From Streptomyces sp. NRRL WC-3605 (lineage in GTDB: Bacteria > Actinomycetota > Actinomycetes > Streptomycetales > Streptomycetaceae), in NCBI RefSeq assembly GCF_001509795.1, contig NZ_LLZN01000127.1:62001-126000 (forward strand): a stretch of DNA of 64,000 nt. The letters run 5' to 3'. Position 1 is the first letter of the stretch. The number at the start of each line of letters is the position of its first letter. The notes beneath the pieces were generated by a model. That model was not told where the DNA came from and did not search any database. It was given only the letters and a program-made list of their open reading frames with translations. A program made the position numbers and the translations under genes. Positions 27,112 to 41,374 of the stretch are shown in pieces.

Positions 27112-28023
27112 ATGAGTACCACCACGGCCCAGACCTCCGCCGCGGCGACCGAACCGGAGACCACGGAGAAGAAGCCCCGCCGCACCCGGCGACGCGGTGA
27201 GACGAGCCTCGCCGGCGCCTTCGTCTCCCACGGCGTGCTCACGGTCGCGAGCCTGATCGCCCTGTTCCCCGTCCTGTGGCTGGTGTACCTGTCCCTGGGA
27301 CCGGACAAGGACGACTACCTGCACCCCGGGCGCATCTGGTCGAAGATGACGTTCGACAACTACGCGTTCGTCCTCTCGGACACGAACTTCTTCGACTGGC
27401 TGAAGAGTTCCCTGATCGTGTCGCTGGGCACCACCGTGATCGGCGTCCTGATCGCCGCCACCACCGGCTACGCGGTCTCCCGTATGCGCTTCCCCGGCTA
27501 CCGGAAGTTCATGTGGGTCCTGCTGGTCACCCAGATGTTCCCGATCGCGGTCCTGATCGTGCCGATGTACCAGATCCTCTCGGATCTGGGCCTCATCGAC
27601 ACCTACCTCGGCCTGATCCTCGTCTACTGCTCGACCGCGGTGCCGTACTGCGCCTGGCTGCTCAAGGGTTACTTCGACACCATCCCGTTCGAGATCGACG
27701 AGGCCGGGCGCGTCGACGGCCTCACCCCGTTCGGCACCTTCGCGCGGCTGATCCTGCCGCTCGCCAAGCCGGGCCTCGCGGTCGCCGCCTTCTACAGCTT
27801 CATCACCGCCTTCGGCGAGGTGGCCTTCGCCACCACCTTCCTGCTCGACGACGAGAAGTACACGCTGGCCGTCGGCCTGCAGAGCTTCGTCAGCGAGCAC
27901 GACGCCCAGCGCAACCTCATGGCGGCCACGGCCGTGCTGATCGCGATACCGGTCTCCCTCTTCTTCTACCTCGTGCAGAAGAACCTGGTCACCGGCCTCA
28001 CCGCGGGCGGCACGAAGGGCTGA
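27112..28023 (+). CDS. malG: Maltose ABC transporter permease MalG
   Basis: 303 residues with a Thr/Glu/Arg-rich cytoplasmic N-terminus (to about residue 38) and six helices. The EAA loop is IDEAGRVDGLTPFGTFARLILPLAKPG. ATG 27112 is preceded by GCAGGAG, only 14 bp after malF, indicating coupled expression. Partner of MalF; the ATPase must come from elsewhere. Confidence 0.95.
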   Translation: MSTTTAQTSAAATEPETTEKKPRRTRRRGETSLAGAFVSHGVLTVASLIALFPVLWLVYLSLGPDKDDYLHPGRIWSKMTFDNYAFVLSDTNFFDWLKSSLIVSLGTTVIGVLIAATTGYAVSRMRFPGYRKFMWVLLVTQMFPIAVLIVPMYQILSDLGLIDTYLGLILVYCSTAVPYCAWLLKGYFDTIPFEIDEAGRVDGLTPFGTFARLILPLAKPGLAVAAFYSFITAFGEVAFATTFLLDDEKYTLAVGLQSFVSEHDAQRNLMAATAVLIAIPVSLFFYLVQKNLVTGLTAGGTKG

Positions 28024-28187
28024 GCCGGCCCCCGAGAACCCGAGGCGGCCGCCGTGTCCATCCGACCCCGCTGTCACTGCGGCCGCCTCGTCGTCCGCCG
28101 CCCGCACGCGCACGACGCAGACCCGACGACTCCTTCTCCGCCCGTGACACCGTCCGGGCGGGAGACCCCCACCGCATCAAGGAAGCC

Positions 28188-29870
28188 ATGAGCCAGTACC
28201 CCGCCGCCCCGGCCGAGACCGCTGCCGTCGCCACCGTCGCCAAGCGCCGCGACTGGTGGCGCGACGCGGTGATCTACCAGGTCTACCCGCGCAGCTTCGC
28301 CGACAGCAACGGCGACGGCATGGGCGACCTGGAAGGCATCCGTTCCCGCCTGCCGTACCTGCGCGACCTCGGTGTCGACGCCGTGTGGCTGAGCCCCTTC
28401 TACGCCTCCCCGCAGGCCGACGCCGGCTACGACGTCGCCGACTACCGGGCCGTCGACCCGATGTTCGGCAACCTGCTGGACGCCGACGCGCTGATCCGCG
28501 ACGCCCGCGGACTGGGCCTGCGCGTCATCGTCGACCTGGTCCCCAACCACTCCTCGGACCAGCACGAGTGGTTCAAGCGCGCCCTCGCCGAGGGCCCCGG
28601 CTCGCCGCTGCGCGACCGCTACCACTTCCGCCCCGGCAAGGGCGCGAACGGCGAACTCCCGCCGAACGACTGGGAGTCCATCTTCGGCGGCCCCGCGTGG
28701 ACCCGGGTCACCGAGCCCGACGGCACCCCCGGCGAGTGGTACCTGCACCTGTTCGCGCCCGAGCAGCCCGACTTCAACTGGGAGCACCCGGCGGTCGGCG
28801 ACGAGTTCCGCTCCATCCTGCGGTTCTGGCTGGACATGGGCGTGGACGGCTTCCGTATCGACGTCGCCCACGGCATGGTCAAGGCCGAGGGCCTGCCCGA
28901 CCTGGGCTCCCACGACGAGATGCGTCTGCTGGGCAACGATGTCACCCCGTTCTTCGACCAGGACGGCGTCCACGACATCTACCGGCAGTGGCGTCTGATC
29001 CTCGACGAGTACAGCGGCGAGCGCATCTTCGTCGCCGAGGCGTGGACCCCGACCGTCGAGCGCACCGCCAACTACGTCCGCCCGGACGAGCTGCACCAGG
29101 CGTTCAACTTCCAGTACCTGGCGACCGCCTGGGACGCCGCCGAGCTGCGCGAGGTCGTCGACCGCACCCTGGAGGCCATGCGCCCCGTCGGCGCCCCCGC
29201 CACCTGGGTGCTGTCCAACCACGACGTCACCCGGCACGCCACCCGCTTCGCCAACCCGCCCGGCCTCGGCACCCAGATCCGCGAGGCGGGCGACCGCGCC
29301 CTCGGCCTGCGCCGCGCCCGCGCCGCCACCCTGCTGATGCTGGCCCTGCCCGGCTCGGCGTACGTCTACCAGGGCGAGGAGCTGGGCCTGCCGGACGTCG
29401 TCGACCTGCCCGACGAGGTGCGCCAGGACCCGGCGTACTTCCGCGGCGAGGGCCAGGACGGCTTCCGGGACGGCTGCCGGGTGCCGATCCCGTGGACGCG
29501 CGCCGGATCGTCGTACGGCTTCGGCGCGGGCGGCAGCTGGCTGCCGCAGCCGGAGGGCTGGGGCGAGCTGAGCGTCGAGGCCCAGACCGGCGACCCGGGC
29601 TCCACCCTGGAGCTGTACCGCGCCGCGCTGGCCGCCCGCCGCGCGCACCCCGACCTCGGTGCCGGGGACGCGGTGGAGTGGCTGCGGGCCCCCGAGGGCG
29701 TCCTCGCCTTCCGGCGCGGGGAGTTCGTGTGCGTGGCGAACACCGGCACCGACTCGGTGACGGTCCCGGCGTACGGGCGGCTGCTGCTCGCCAGCGGTGA
29801 GGTCACCGAGACGGACGGCGAGGCGAAGCTGCCGGGCGACACCACGGTGTGGTGGACGACGGCCTCCTGA
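28188..29870 (+). CDS. aglA: Alpha-glucosidase, GH13
   Basis: 560 residues, no signal peptide, so cytoplasmic. It hydrolyses imported maltose and maltodextrins to glucose. GH13 features: WWRDAVIYQVYPRSFADSNG at the start, DLVPNHSS, nucleophile Asp225 in [12 protein letters not shown], acid/base Glu284 in FVAEAW, and Asp346 in LSNHDVTRH. ATG 28188 follows AAGGAAG. It lies 164 bp after malG in the same direction and is probably the last gene of the MalR-controlled operon; a hairpin lies ~37 bp beyond its stop. Confidence 0.95.
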   Translation: MSQYPAAPAETAAVATVAKRRDWWRDAVIYQVYPRSFADSNGDGMGDLEGIRSRLPYLRDLGVDAVWLSPFYASPQADAGYDVADYRAVDPMFGNLLDADALIRDARGLGLRVIVDLVPNHSSDQHEWFKRALAEGPGSPLRDRYHFRPGKGANGELPPNDWESIFGGPAWTRVTEPDGTPGEWYLHLFAPEQPDFNWEHPAVGDEFRSILRFWLDMGVDGFRIDVAHGMVKAEGLPDLGSHDEMRLLGNDVTPFFDQDGVHDIYRQWRLILDEYSGERIFVAEAWTPTVERTANYVRPDELHQAFNFQYLATAWDAAELREVVDRTLEAMRPVGAPATWVLSNHDVTRHATRFANPPGLGTQIREAGDRALGLRRARAATLLMLALPGSAYVYQGEELGLPDVVDLPDEVRQDPAYFRGEGQDGFRDGCRVPIPWTRAGSSYGFGAGGSWLPQPEGWGELSVEAQTGDPGSTLELYRAALAARRAHPDLGAGDAVEWLRAPEGVLAFRRGEFVCVANTGTDSVTVPAYGRLLLASGEVTETDGEAKLPGDTTVWWTTAS

Positions 29871-29878
29871 CGGCCGTT

Positions 29879-29990
29879 CTGCAAGAATTTTCATCCAACT
29901 TCGGACGGCCCGCTGCCTTTTCAGGCGGCGGGCCTTTAACATCTCCGTCACCGCAAGGTAGTTGAAAGTTTTCAGCAAGAACCTTCAACG
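29879..29990 (+). promoter_or_regulatory. Promoter/operator region of the alpha-amylase gene
   Basis: An A/T-rich stretch carrying TGCAAG and GCAAG half-sites (29879 and ~29953, ~29975), the symmetric TGAAA-GT-TTTCA (29963-29974), and GTTGAAAG paired imperfectly with CCTTCAAC (29961-29989). The GCAAG elements resemble the MalR half-sites before malE, suggesting co-regulation. Glucose repression through the same sites is known for Streptomyces amylases but not provable here. Confidence 0.55.
29907..29934 (+). terminator. Intrinsic terminator after aglA
   Basis: An 11-bp stem with one mismatch (GGCCCGCTGCC at 29907-29917; GGCGGCGGGCC at 29924-29934), a short T-rich loop, then TTT. It separates the mal operon from the alpha-amylase gene. 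Confidence 0.8.
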
Positions 29991-30006
29991 GTGAAGGAAA
30001 CCCCAC

Positions 30007-31392
30007 ATGCAACGCAGAACCCTCCCCTGGGCGGCCGCCCTCGCGACGGCCCTCGCGACCTCCTCCCTTGTCATGCTCCCGACCGAGGCGGCGGCCTCTC
30101 CCCCCGGCACCAAGGACGTCACCGCCGTCCTCTTCGAGTGGAAGTTCGCCTCCGTCGCCAAGGAGTGCAGCACAACCCTCGGCCCGGCCGGCTACGGCTA
30201 CGTGCAGGTCTCCCCGCCCGCCGAGCACATACAGGGCTCCCAGTGGTGGACGTCGTACCAGCCCGTGAGCTACAAGATCGCCGGCCGGCTCGGCGACCGC
30301 GCCGCCTTCCAGAACATGGTGAACACCTGCCACGCGGCCGGAGTGAAGGTCGTCGTCGACACGGTCGTCAACCACATGGCGGCCGGCAGCGGCACCGGCA
30401 CCGGCGGCTCGTCGTACACGAAGTACGACTACCCCGGCCTGTACTCGTCGTACGACTTCGACGACTGCACCTCCCAGGTGGGCAACTACCAGGACCGCTG
30501 GAACGTCCAGCACTGCGAGCTCGTCGGCCTCGCCGACCTCGACACCGGCGAGGACTACGTCCGCAAGGCCATCGCCGGGTACATGAACGACCTGCTCACG
30601 CTCGGCGTCGACGGCTTCCGCATCGACGCGGCCAAGCACATCGACACCGCCGACCTGGCGAACATCAAGTCCCGCCTGACCAACCCGAACGCCTACTGGA
30701 AGCAGGAGGTCATCTACGGCTCCGGCGAGGCCGTCCAGCCCACCGAGTACACCCGCAACGGCGACGTCCAGGAGTTCCGCTACGCCTACGACCTGAAGCG
30801 GGTCTTCAACAACGAGAACCTCGCCTACCTCAAGAACTACGGCGAGGGCTGGGGCTACCTGAGCAGCTCGAGCGCCGGTGTCTTCGTCGACAACCACGAC
30901 ACCGAGCGCAACGGCTCCACCCTCAGCTACAAGGACAACGCCAACTACACGCTGGCCAACGTCTTCATGCTGGCCTGGCCCTACGGCGCGCCGGACATCA
31001 ACTCCGGCTACGAGTTCTCCGACCAGGACGCCGGTCCGCCCAACGGCGGCTCGGTGACGGCCTGCTGGCAGAACGGCTGGAAGTGCCAGCACAACTGGCC
31101 GGAGATCAGGTCCATGGTCGCCTTCCGCAACGCCACGCGCGGCCAGGCCGTCACCAACTGGTGGGACAACGGCGGCGACGCCGTCGCGTTCGGCCGGGGC
31201 TCCAAGGGCTTCGTGGCCATCAACCACGAGTCCGGTTCGCTGAGCCGCACGTACCAGACGTCGCTGCCCGCCGGCACGTACTGCAACGTGCAGAACAACA
31301 CGACCGTCACGGTGAACTCCGCCGGTCAGCTCACCGCGACCCTCGGCGCGAACACGGCCCTGGCCGTATACACCGGCAAGTCGGGCTGCTGA
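30007..31392 (+). CDS. aml: Secreted alpha-amylase, GH13
   Basis: 461 residues with an N-terminal signal peptide ([21 protein letters not shown], cleavage near residue 30). It is of the animal-like Streptomyces amylase type (starts [38 protein letters not shown]). Catalytic regions: VVDTVVNHM, nucleophile Asp207 in GFRIDAAKH, a Glu in QEVIYG, and FVDNHDTER. An all-beta C domain completes it. Unlike many Streptomyces amylases it has no starch-binding CBM20 tail. It endo-hydrolyses starch outside the cell and feeds MalEFG. Start ATG 30007 follows GAAGGAAA. Confidence 0.95.
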   Translation: MQRRTLPWAAALATALATSSLVMLPTEAAASPPGTKDVTAVLFEWKFASVAKECSTTLGPAGYGYVQVSPPAEHIQGSQWWTSYQPVSYKIAGRLGDRAAFQNMVNTCHAAGVKVVVDTVVNHMAAGSGTGTGGSSYTKYDYPGLYSSYDFDDCTSQVGNYQDRWNVQHCELVGLADLDTGEDYVRKAIAGYMNDLLTLGVDGFRIDAAKHIDTADLANIKSRLTNPNAYWKQEVIYGSGEAVQPTEYTRNGDVQEFRYAYDLKRVFNNENLAYLKNYGEGWGYLSSSSAGVFVDNHDTERNGSTLSYKDNANYTLANVFMLAWPYGAPDINSGYEFSDQDAGPPNGGSVTACWQNGWKCQHNWPEIRSMVAFRNATRGQAVTNWWDNGGDAVAFGRGSKGFVAINHESGSLSRTYQTSLPAGTYCNVQNNTTVTVNSAGQLTATLGANTALAVYTGKSGC

Positions 31393-31424
31393 CCGCCAAC
31401 TGAAAATTTTTACCGGTGGTTTCA

Positions 31425-31455
31425 AGCCTCTTGCTGTAAGCGTTGCGACGGCGAT
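31425..31455 (+). promoter_or_regulatory. Possible MalR-type site before the amylopullulanase gene
   Basis: In the 114-bp gap after aml, the sequence CAAG-CCT-CTTGCTGTAAG and then GCGTTGC recalls the CTTGC/GCAAG half-sites at malE and aml. It lies ~60 bp before the GTG start, in a promoter position. Match is partial. Confidence 0.4.
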
Positions 31456-31506
31456 ACGGTCGCGCGGGGTCGGACCCGAAGAGCCGCAATCGCAAGGAGC
31501 CCCTCT

Positions 31507-36912
<5,406 letters not shown>

Positions 36913-36932
36913 CACCGGGCTGAACGGCTGAA

Positions 36933-36967
36933 CGAAGGGGCGGTCCGGTCACCGGGCCGCCCCTTCG
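36933..36967 (+). terminator. Terminator after amylopullulanase
   Basis: CGAAGGGGCGG and CCGCCCCTTCG arms enclose a short, partly paired centre. The 11-bp perfect outer stem is located 20 bp after the stop codon. Confidence 0.8.
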
Positions 36968-37013
36968 CACGCCGAGGTTAGGGTGGGGGCGCCGACCCGG
37001 AACAGGAGCGCCC

Positions 37014-37370
37014 ATGCCGCAGATCACCGTCGACTACTCGCAGGAACTGGCCGACGACTTCGACCGCCCCGCGTTCGCGCGAGCGCTGCACACCGCCGTG
37101 GTCGACATCGCGGCCGCAAAGCCGCCCGCCTGCAAGACGCAGTTCCGCCGCACCGAGGACACCGCGGTCGGCGACGACACCGCCGGGCACGCCGTCGTGC
37201 ACGTCACCGTGGGCCTGCTCTCGGGCCGCACCGAGGAGACCAAGGCCCGGCTCACCGAGGCCGTGCTCGACCTGCTGCGCACGCATGTGAAGCCCGCCGG
37301 GGACCTCGCCCTGCACGCCTCCGCCGAGGTCCGCGAACTCGACCCGTCCTACCGCAAGTACGAGAGCTGA
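37014..37370 (+). CDS. 5-carboxymethyl-2-hydroxymuconate isomerase family protein (tautomerase fold)
   Basis: 118 residues; ATG 37014 follows AGGAGCG. It starts MPQITVDYSQEL; removal of Met would expose the catalytic Pro1 typical of CHMI/4-oxalocrotonate tautomerases. Further family features are VGDDTAGHAVVHVTVGLLSGR and a C-terminal ASAEVRELDPSYRKY. CHMI acts in homoprotocatechuate degradation, but no other gene of that pathway is nearby, so the physiological substrate is uncertain. The last codons are triplicated in the DNA downstream. Confidence 0.85.
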   Translation: MPQITVDYSQELADDFDRPAFARALHTAVVDIAAAKPPACKTQFRRTEDTAVGDDTAGHAVVHVTVGLLSGRTEETKARLTEAVLDLLRTHVKPAGDLALHASAEVRELDPSYRKYES

Positions 37371-37427
37371 CCGTTCCACCGCAGGTACGAGAGCCGACCG
37401 TCGTACCGCAAGGACGAGAGCCGGCCG
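37351..37427 (+). repeat. Three 27-bp tandem copies of the isomerase gene's 3' end
   Basis: Units begin ACCGCA at 37351, 37378 and 37405. The first is coding (YRKYES, then stop); the next two are diverged, non-coding copies that keep CGAGAGC. The period is exactly 27 bp. It looks like slippage or unequal recombination at the gene end. Confidence 0.8.
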
Positions 37428-37430
37428 CGG

Positions 37431-38120
37431 CTACGACGCCAGCGCGACCAGGCGGCCGACCAGGTCGCTGAAGGGACCCTCGGTCGGCTCGTCCGCCAGC
37501 ACACCGCGCAGCAGCGCGCCCATCTCGGCGTCGTGGGCCGCGCTCACCGCCGCCAGCGCGGCGAAGTCGTGCACCAGCTGGACCTCCAGCTCACGGCGCG
37601 GGATGCGCCGGCCGTCCAGCCAGATCAGGGCCGTGGACTCGGCGAGCGAGATCCACGAGCGGACCACCAGCTCCAGCCGCGCGGGCGGGTCCGTCACGCC
37701 CAGGTGCGAAAGGATCTGGACATACGCGGCCTGCCGCACCGAGTCGATGAGCGCGTTCGTCGCCGTCGAGCCGACGGCCGGGCCGCCGCGCATGAGAGCC
37801 GAGAAACCGGGCCCGTGCTCGTCGACGAAGTCGAAGAAGCGGCGCATCACCCGCAGCAGCCGGGCGCCCAGCGGACCCTCCGGCGGCTCCACGAACCGGC
37901 CCGCCAGATCCTCCGCCGCACGCTTCAACGCGGCCTCGTACAGGCTGAGTTTGCCGGGAAAGTAGTGATAGACCAGCGGCCGGGAGATCCCGGCCGCCGA
38001 CGCTATCTCGTCGATGGAGACCTCGTCGGGCGAGCGCTGGCTGAACAGTTCGAGGGCGACGCCGATCAACTGCTGGCGCCGCTCGTCGACTCCCATTCTT
38101 CGGCGTACCCCGGTAGTCAT
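37431..38120 (-). CDS. TetR family transcriptional regulator
   Basis: 229 residues; ATG 38120 has an AAGGTG-like site. The HTH lies at ~16-60: ALELFSQRSPDEVSIDEIA, then ASAAGISRPLVYHYFPGK, a strongly conserved TetR recognition helix. The C-terminal domain (LLRVMRRFFDFVDEHGPGF, LVVRSWISLAESTALIWLDGR) is of the TetR_C_33-like group seen in many actinomycete regulators of lipid metabolism. It converges with the isomerase gene. No clear target nearby. Confidence 0.9.
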   Translation of the reverse strand: MTTGVRRRMGVDERRQQLIGVALELFSQRSPDEVSIDEIASAAGISRPLVYHYFPGKLSLYEAALKRAAEDLAGRFVEPPEGPLGARLLRVMRRFFDFVDEHGPGFSALMRGGPAVGSTATNALIDSVRQAAYVQILSHLGVTDPPARLELVVRSWISLAESTALIWLDGRRIPRRELEVQLVHDFAALAAVSAAHDAEMGALLRGVLADEPTEGPFSDLVGRLVALAS

Positions 38121-38210
38121 ACGAACACCTTACCGATCGATTCCGGCCCTGAACGGACCGGACCGACCGCGGGTGTTCACGTCAGGACGCCGAAGCGCCC
38201 CCGGCGCCCG

Positions 38211-40139
38211 TCACTTGAGGCCGCCGATCGTCCGCCCGTCCTCCAGCGTCCCCTTCAGCTCCGCCCGCGCACCCTGCCGTGCCGGAACGGCCAGCAGGCT
38301 CCCCGTGGCGGAGCCGCGCACCCCGCCCGACGCCCGTACGGCCTCCGTGTCCCGGTCACCGGCCGCCAGCAGGTACCAGCCGCCCGACTGGGCCTTCCAC
38401 AGCACCCCGGCCAGCACATGCGGATCGCGCTGCCCGCACGCCGCCACGTTCTGCGCCTTCGCCACCACCGCCGCCTGCGCGGTGCCCGGCGTACGGAACT
38501 GTGCCAGCACCCGCTCGCCGCCACCCCGCCAGGTCTCGGCCCGCGTGCACACCCAGTCCCCGGCACCGCTGCCGTCCGGCAGCGGCTGGCGCGCGTACGG
38601 CCAGGCGTTCACCGACCGCACGCCCGCCGAGCCCAGGGCGCCCAGCCAGCACGCGTTCGGCGCCCACACGCGCAGCGCCCGCGCCCCGGCGGCGTCCCCC
38701 GCCTGCCCGGGACGTCCGGCGGTGAGCCGCGCCGGCACCAGCTCGGCGAGGTCGGTCAGCAGCCGGGTGCCCGTACCGTCCGTCACCTGCAGCACGTTCC
38801 ACGAGGTGCAGGAACCACCACCCTGCCGGGCCGCCGGGCTCGCCATCGGCGAGGTCACCCCGCCGGTCACCGTGAGGTCCATCGCCCCGGAGCCCGGCTT
38901 CACCAGATCCCGCTCGGCCGCCTTCCGCACCCAGGGCGCCAGCAGGTAGCGGACGTTGCCGTCGGCGCGGCTCAGCACCACCGCGCTCGCCTCCGCCCGG
39001 GTCGCGCCGTCCACCCGGGAGAAGTCCAGGGCGGCGCCCGCCGTGCCGTCCGTCGGCTCGGCGTACCGGGCCACGCGCAGACCGTCGTACAGCAGCACCA
39101 CGCGCACCGAGTCGACGGTGCCCGCGTACAGCAGCTGCGGCGCCCCGGGCGGGCCGCCCGCCGGGGTGCCCGGTGTCGCCGACACCGCGACCGTCTCACC
39201 GGGGCGGGCCCACACCGCGAGGGCGCGGCGCAGCAGCGCCGAGTCTCCGGTGAGGTCGCCGCGCGCGGGCCACACCGAGAAGTCGGTGCGGGCGGACGAC
39301 TGCCAGGCCGCCACCGGCACCTTCGTCAGCTGGGCGGGGTCGAGGGCCGCCTCCGCCGACGGGTTGCGCGCGTACGGGGGAGCGGCCGGGCCGTCGGGCG
39401 CCCAGCCCTCGCCCGGCAGGCCGAGCAGCGCCCCGCACACCAGCAGGGCCGCTCCCGCGGCGAGCACGGCCCGCAGATGCTGGCGGCGCCGCATCAGATC
39501 GGTCGGCCGGGCCTGCAGCGAGCAGGGGTCGAACTCCGGGGACTCCAGCAGCGCGTACCGCGCCTCCACGCCGTCGGCCTCGTCGAGCGCGTCGTCCGGG
39601 TCCTCGACCCCGGCCGCCTCCAGGACGTCCCGTACCGCGCCGTCCGGCAGCTTCTCCAGGCCCCGGAGCACATAGGCGGCGCGGGCCGGGCCGGACAGCG
39701 CCGACAGCTGCTGGTCGAGGGCCAGTTCGTCGGCGCCGCCCGACCGGGGGAACAGCCGCAGGCCCCAGACCTGGGGCAGCAGGGGCGGCAGCTGGGAGCG
39801 GCGGGGCCAGGCGGCCCGCCGCAGCGGACGGCCCGCCTCCAGCGCGGCCCGCAGCAGCCGCGCGCGCAGGAACGCGTACCCGGGGTCGCCGTCCCGGCCG
39901 CTCGACTGGGCCGGGATCGCGGGCGTCGGCGCCGAGCGGCCGCGGGGCAGCGCCCGCTGGGTGAGGGAGTGCGCGGTCAGGACGCGCCGGTTGCGCCCGA
40001 GACCCGGTGGCAGCACCAGGTAGGCGAGACGGACCAGACGCGGGTAGTGCTCGACGAGCGCGGCCTCGGCCCGCTCGACGTCCACGACCGGGCCGGCCGA
40101 GCTGGCTGCGGGGCGCGAGGCGACATCCTGTGACTGCAC
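38211..40139 (-). CDS. Membrane protein with sigma-factor-like cytoplasmic domain and large extracytoplasmic domain
   Basis: 642 residues, not assigned to a named family. Residues ~20-60 (ALVEHYPRLVRLAYLVL) resemble sigma region 2, and ~140-190 (LDQQLSALSGPARAAYVLRG, LEKLPDGAVRDVLEAAGVED) resemble sigma region 4 of ECF factors. No convincing -10-binding or recognition-helix residues are visible. One transmembrane helix follows (HLRAVLAAGAALLVCGALLG, ~221-240), then ~400 external residues with Trp/Gly motifs (WYLLAAGDRD near the end). It may be a degenerate, membrane-tethered sigma or anti-sigma relative. The start is an apparent GTG without a good ribosome site. A TPR gene follows upstream on the same strand. 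Confidence 0.75.
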   Translation of the reverse strand: MQSQDVASRPAASSAGPVVDVERAEAALVEHYPRLVRLAYLVLPPGLGRNRRVLTAHSLTQRALPRGRSAPTPAIPAQSSGRDGDPGYAFLRARLLRAALEAGRPLRRAAWPRRSQLPPLLPQVWGLRLFPRSGGADELALDQQLSALSGPARAAYVLRGLEKLPDGAVRDVLEAAGVEDPDDALDEADGVEARYALLESPEFDPCSLQARPTDLMRRRQHLRAVLAAGAALLVCGALLGLPGEGWAPDGPAAPPYARNPSAEAALDPAQLTKVPVAAWQSSARTDFSVWPARGDLTGDSALLRRALAVWARPGETVAVSATPGTPAGGPPGAPQLLYAGTVDSVRVVLLYDGLRVARYAEPTDGTAGAALDFSRVDGATRAEASAVVLSRADGNVRYLLAPWVRKAAERDLVKPGSGAMDLTVTGGVTSPMASPAARQGGGSCTSWNVLQVTDGTGTRLLTDLAELVPARLTAGRPGQAGDAAGARALRVWAPNACWLGALGSAGVRSVNAWPYARQPLPDGSGAGDWVCTRAETWRGGGERVLAQFRTPGTAQAAVVAKAQNVAACGQRDPHVLAGVLWKAQSGGWYLLAAGDRDTEAVRASGGVRGSATGSLLAVPARQGARAELKGTLEDGRTIGGLK

Positions 40140-40220
40140 GTTCAGCAGAACGAGCGAATCGGCGGTTGGTCACCGTGACCGGGACGCCCCCGCCCACCGA
40201 GGGCGCCCGGACGGCCTCCG

Positions 40221-40730
40221 TCAGACCTCCTGCGGCTCCGGCTCCGTCAGCGCACGCGCGTAGTTCGCCATCGACCGCTGGTAGCGCGGCAGATGCGGGG
40301 CGAGCGCGCCCAGCACCAGCGCCAGCCCCTCCCGGTCCCGGCCGAGGCTCGACAGGCACAGCGCCAGCGTCGCGCGCACGGCGTCGTCCAGCTCGTCGGA
40401 CGGCCCGTCCAGCTCCGGCGTCAACAGCGCGACGCCCTCCTCCGCCCGCCCCACGTTCCTGAGCGAGCTCGACATCTGGATCTTGGCCCGTCGCCCCTTG
40501 TATCCGCTCAGTCCGCGCGCCAGCGCCTCCCGGTACAGCGGCACGGCGCGGTCCGAGTGCCCCGTCGAGTCCCAGGCGCACGCCTGCTCGAAGGGGCCGA
40601 GCGGGCTGTTGTCCGGCAGTTCGGCCACCAGCCCGTCGATGAGGGCGCGGAACTCGGCCGCCCTCTCCTCCGGGTAGTCGTCGAAGCTCGCCCATGCCGC
40701 GCTGACGCGGTTCTCCCAGTCCTGATCCAT
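40221..40730 (-). CDS. Tetratricopeptide-repeat protein
   Basis: 169 residues from ATG 40730, behind GAGGGTGATCC. Helical throughout, with TPR-like pairs: FEQACAWDSTGHSDRAVPLYREALARG, IQMSSSLRNVGRAEEGVALL, and VRATLALCLSSLGRDREGLALVLGALA. TPR proteins mediate protein contacts. It starts with a WENRVSAAWASFDDYPEERAAEF-type segment common to a small Streptomyces/Bacillus family of no known function. 81 bp upstream of the sigma-like membrane protein gene and possibly co-transcribed with it. Confidence 0.85.
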   Translation of the reverse strand: MDQDWENRVSAAWASFDDYPEERAAEFRALIDGLVAELPDNSPLGPFEQACAWDSTGHSDRAVPLYREALARGLSGYKGRRAKIQMSSSLRNVGRAEEGVALLTPELDGPSDELDDAVRATLALCLSSLGRDREGLALVLGALAPHLPRYQRSMANYARALTEPEPQEV

Positions 40731-40848
40731 CGGATCACCCTCGCACACCGGTTCCGTGAGAGCCTCCCCTTTGAGCGCATCGCACACCACAGCCGTATGG
40801 GAGACGAGGGCCCGGCCGGGCTCCGTGCGGCATGGACCGGAGGACGAG

Positions 40849-41280
40849 ATGAGACTGACCCGACCGATGCTGGCGCTCACCGGCGCGGTGGCGGTGCTCG
40901 CGCTGGCCGGGTGCGGCGCCGGCGGCGACGACGAGGCGAAGGCGCCGAAGACGGCGACCGGCAGTCTGGAGCAGCTGGCCGCCAAGGCGAAGTGCGACCC
41001 GAACATGCAGACCGACGCCGACGAGATCCGGCAGGCGATCTGCACGGCGGGCAAGGACAAGTACATCCTCGCCACCTTCGCCACGGACCGCGGCCAGGCC
41101 GAGTGGCTGAGCGGCGCCAAGGACTACGGCGGCTACTACCTCGTCGGCCGCAAATGGGTCGCCGTCGGCCAGGAGAAGACGGTCACGGCCCTCCAGGGCG
41201 AGCTCGGCGGGACGATGGAAGAGGGTTCCGCGCACATGAATCCCGGAGGCAGCCACAACAAGGGCGGCCATCACGGCTGA
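40849..41280 (+). CDS. Small secreted lipoprotein
   Basis: 143 residues from ATG 40849 with GGAGGAC. The signal peptide has the lipobox LALAGC, with lipidated Cys at about 20. The mature part contains KAKCDPNMQTDADEIRQAIC, two Cys that may form a disulfide, then TFATDRGQAEWLSGAKDYGGYYLVGRKWVAVG, and ends in a His/Gly-rich tail (NPGGSHNKGGHHG) that might bind metal. No known domain. Divergent from the TPR gene. Confidence 0.85.
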   Translation: MRLTRPMLALTGAVAVLALAGCGAGGDDEAKAPKTATGSLEQLAAKAKCDPNMQTDADEIRQAICTAGKDKYILATFATDRGQAEWLSGAKDYGGYYLVGRKWVAVGQEKTVTALQGELGGTMEEGSAHMNPGGSHNKGGHHG

Positions 41281-41325
41281 ACCTCACCGGAACCGAAGAC
41301 CGGAACCGGAGACGGGACACGGAAG

Positions 41326-41359
41326 GGCCGGCGGCGGGAATTCCCGCCGCCGGCCTTTT
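41326..41359. terminator. Bidirectional terminator between lipoprotein and DUF1996 genes
   Basis: A perfect 30-bp palindrome (arms of 15, starting GGCCGGCGGCGGG and centred on GAATTC) followed by TTTT on the plus strand. It lies between two convergent genes. Confidence 0.88.
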
Positions 41360-41374
41360 CCTACGGGCCTGGGA

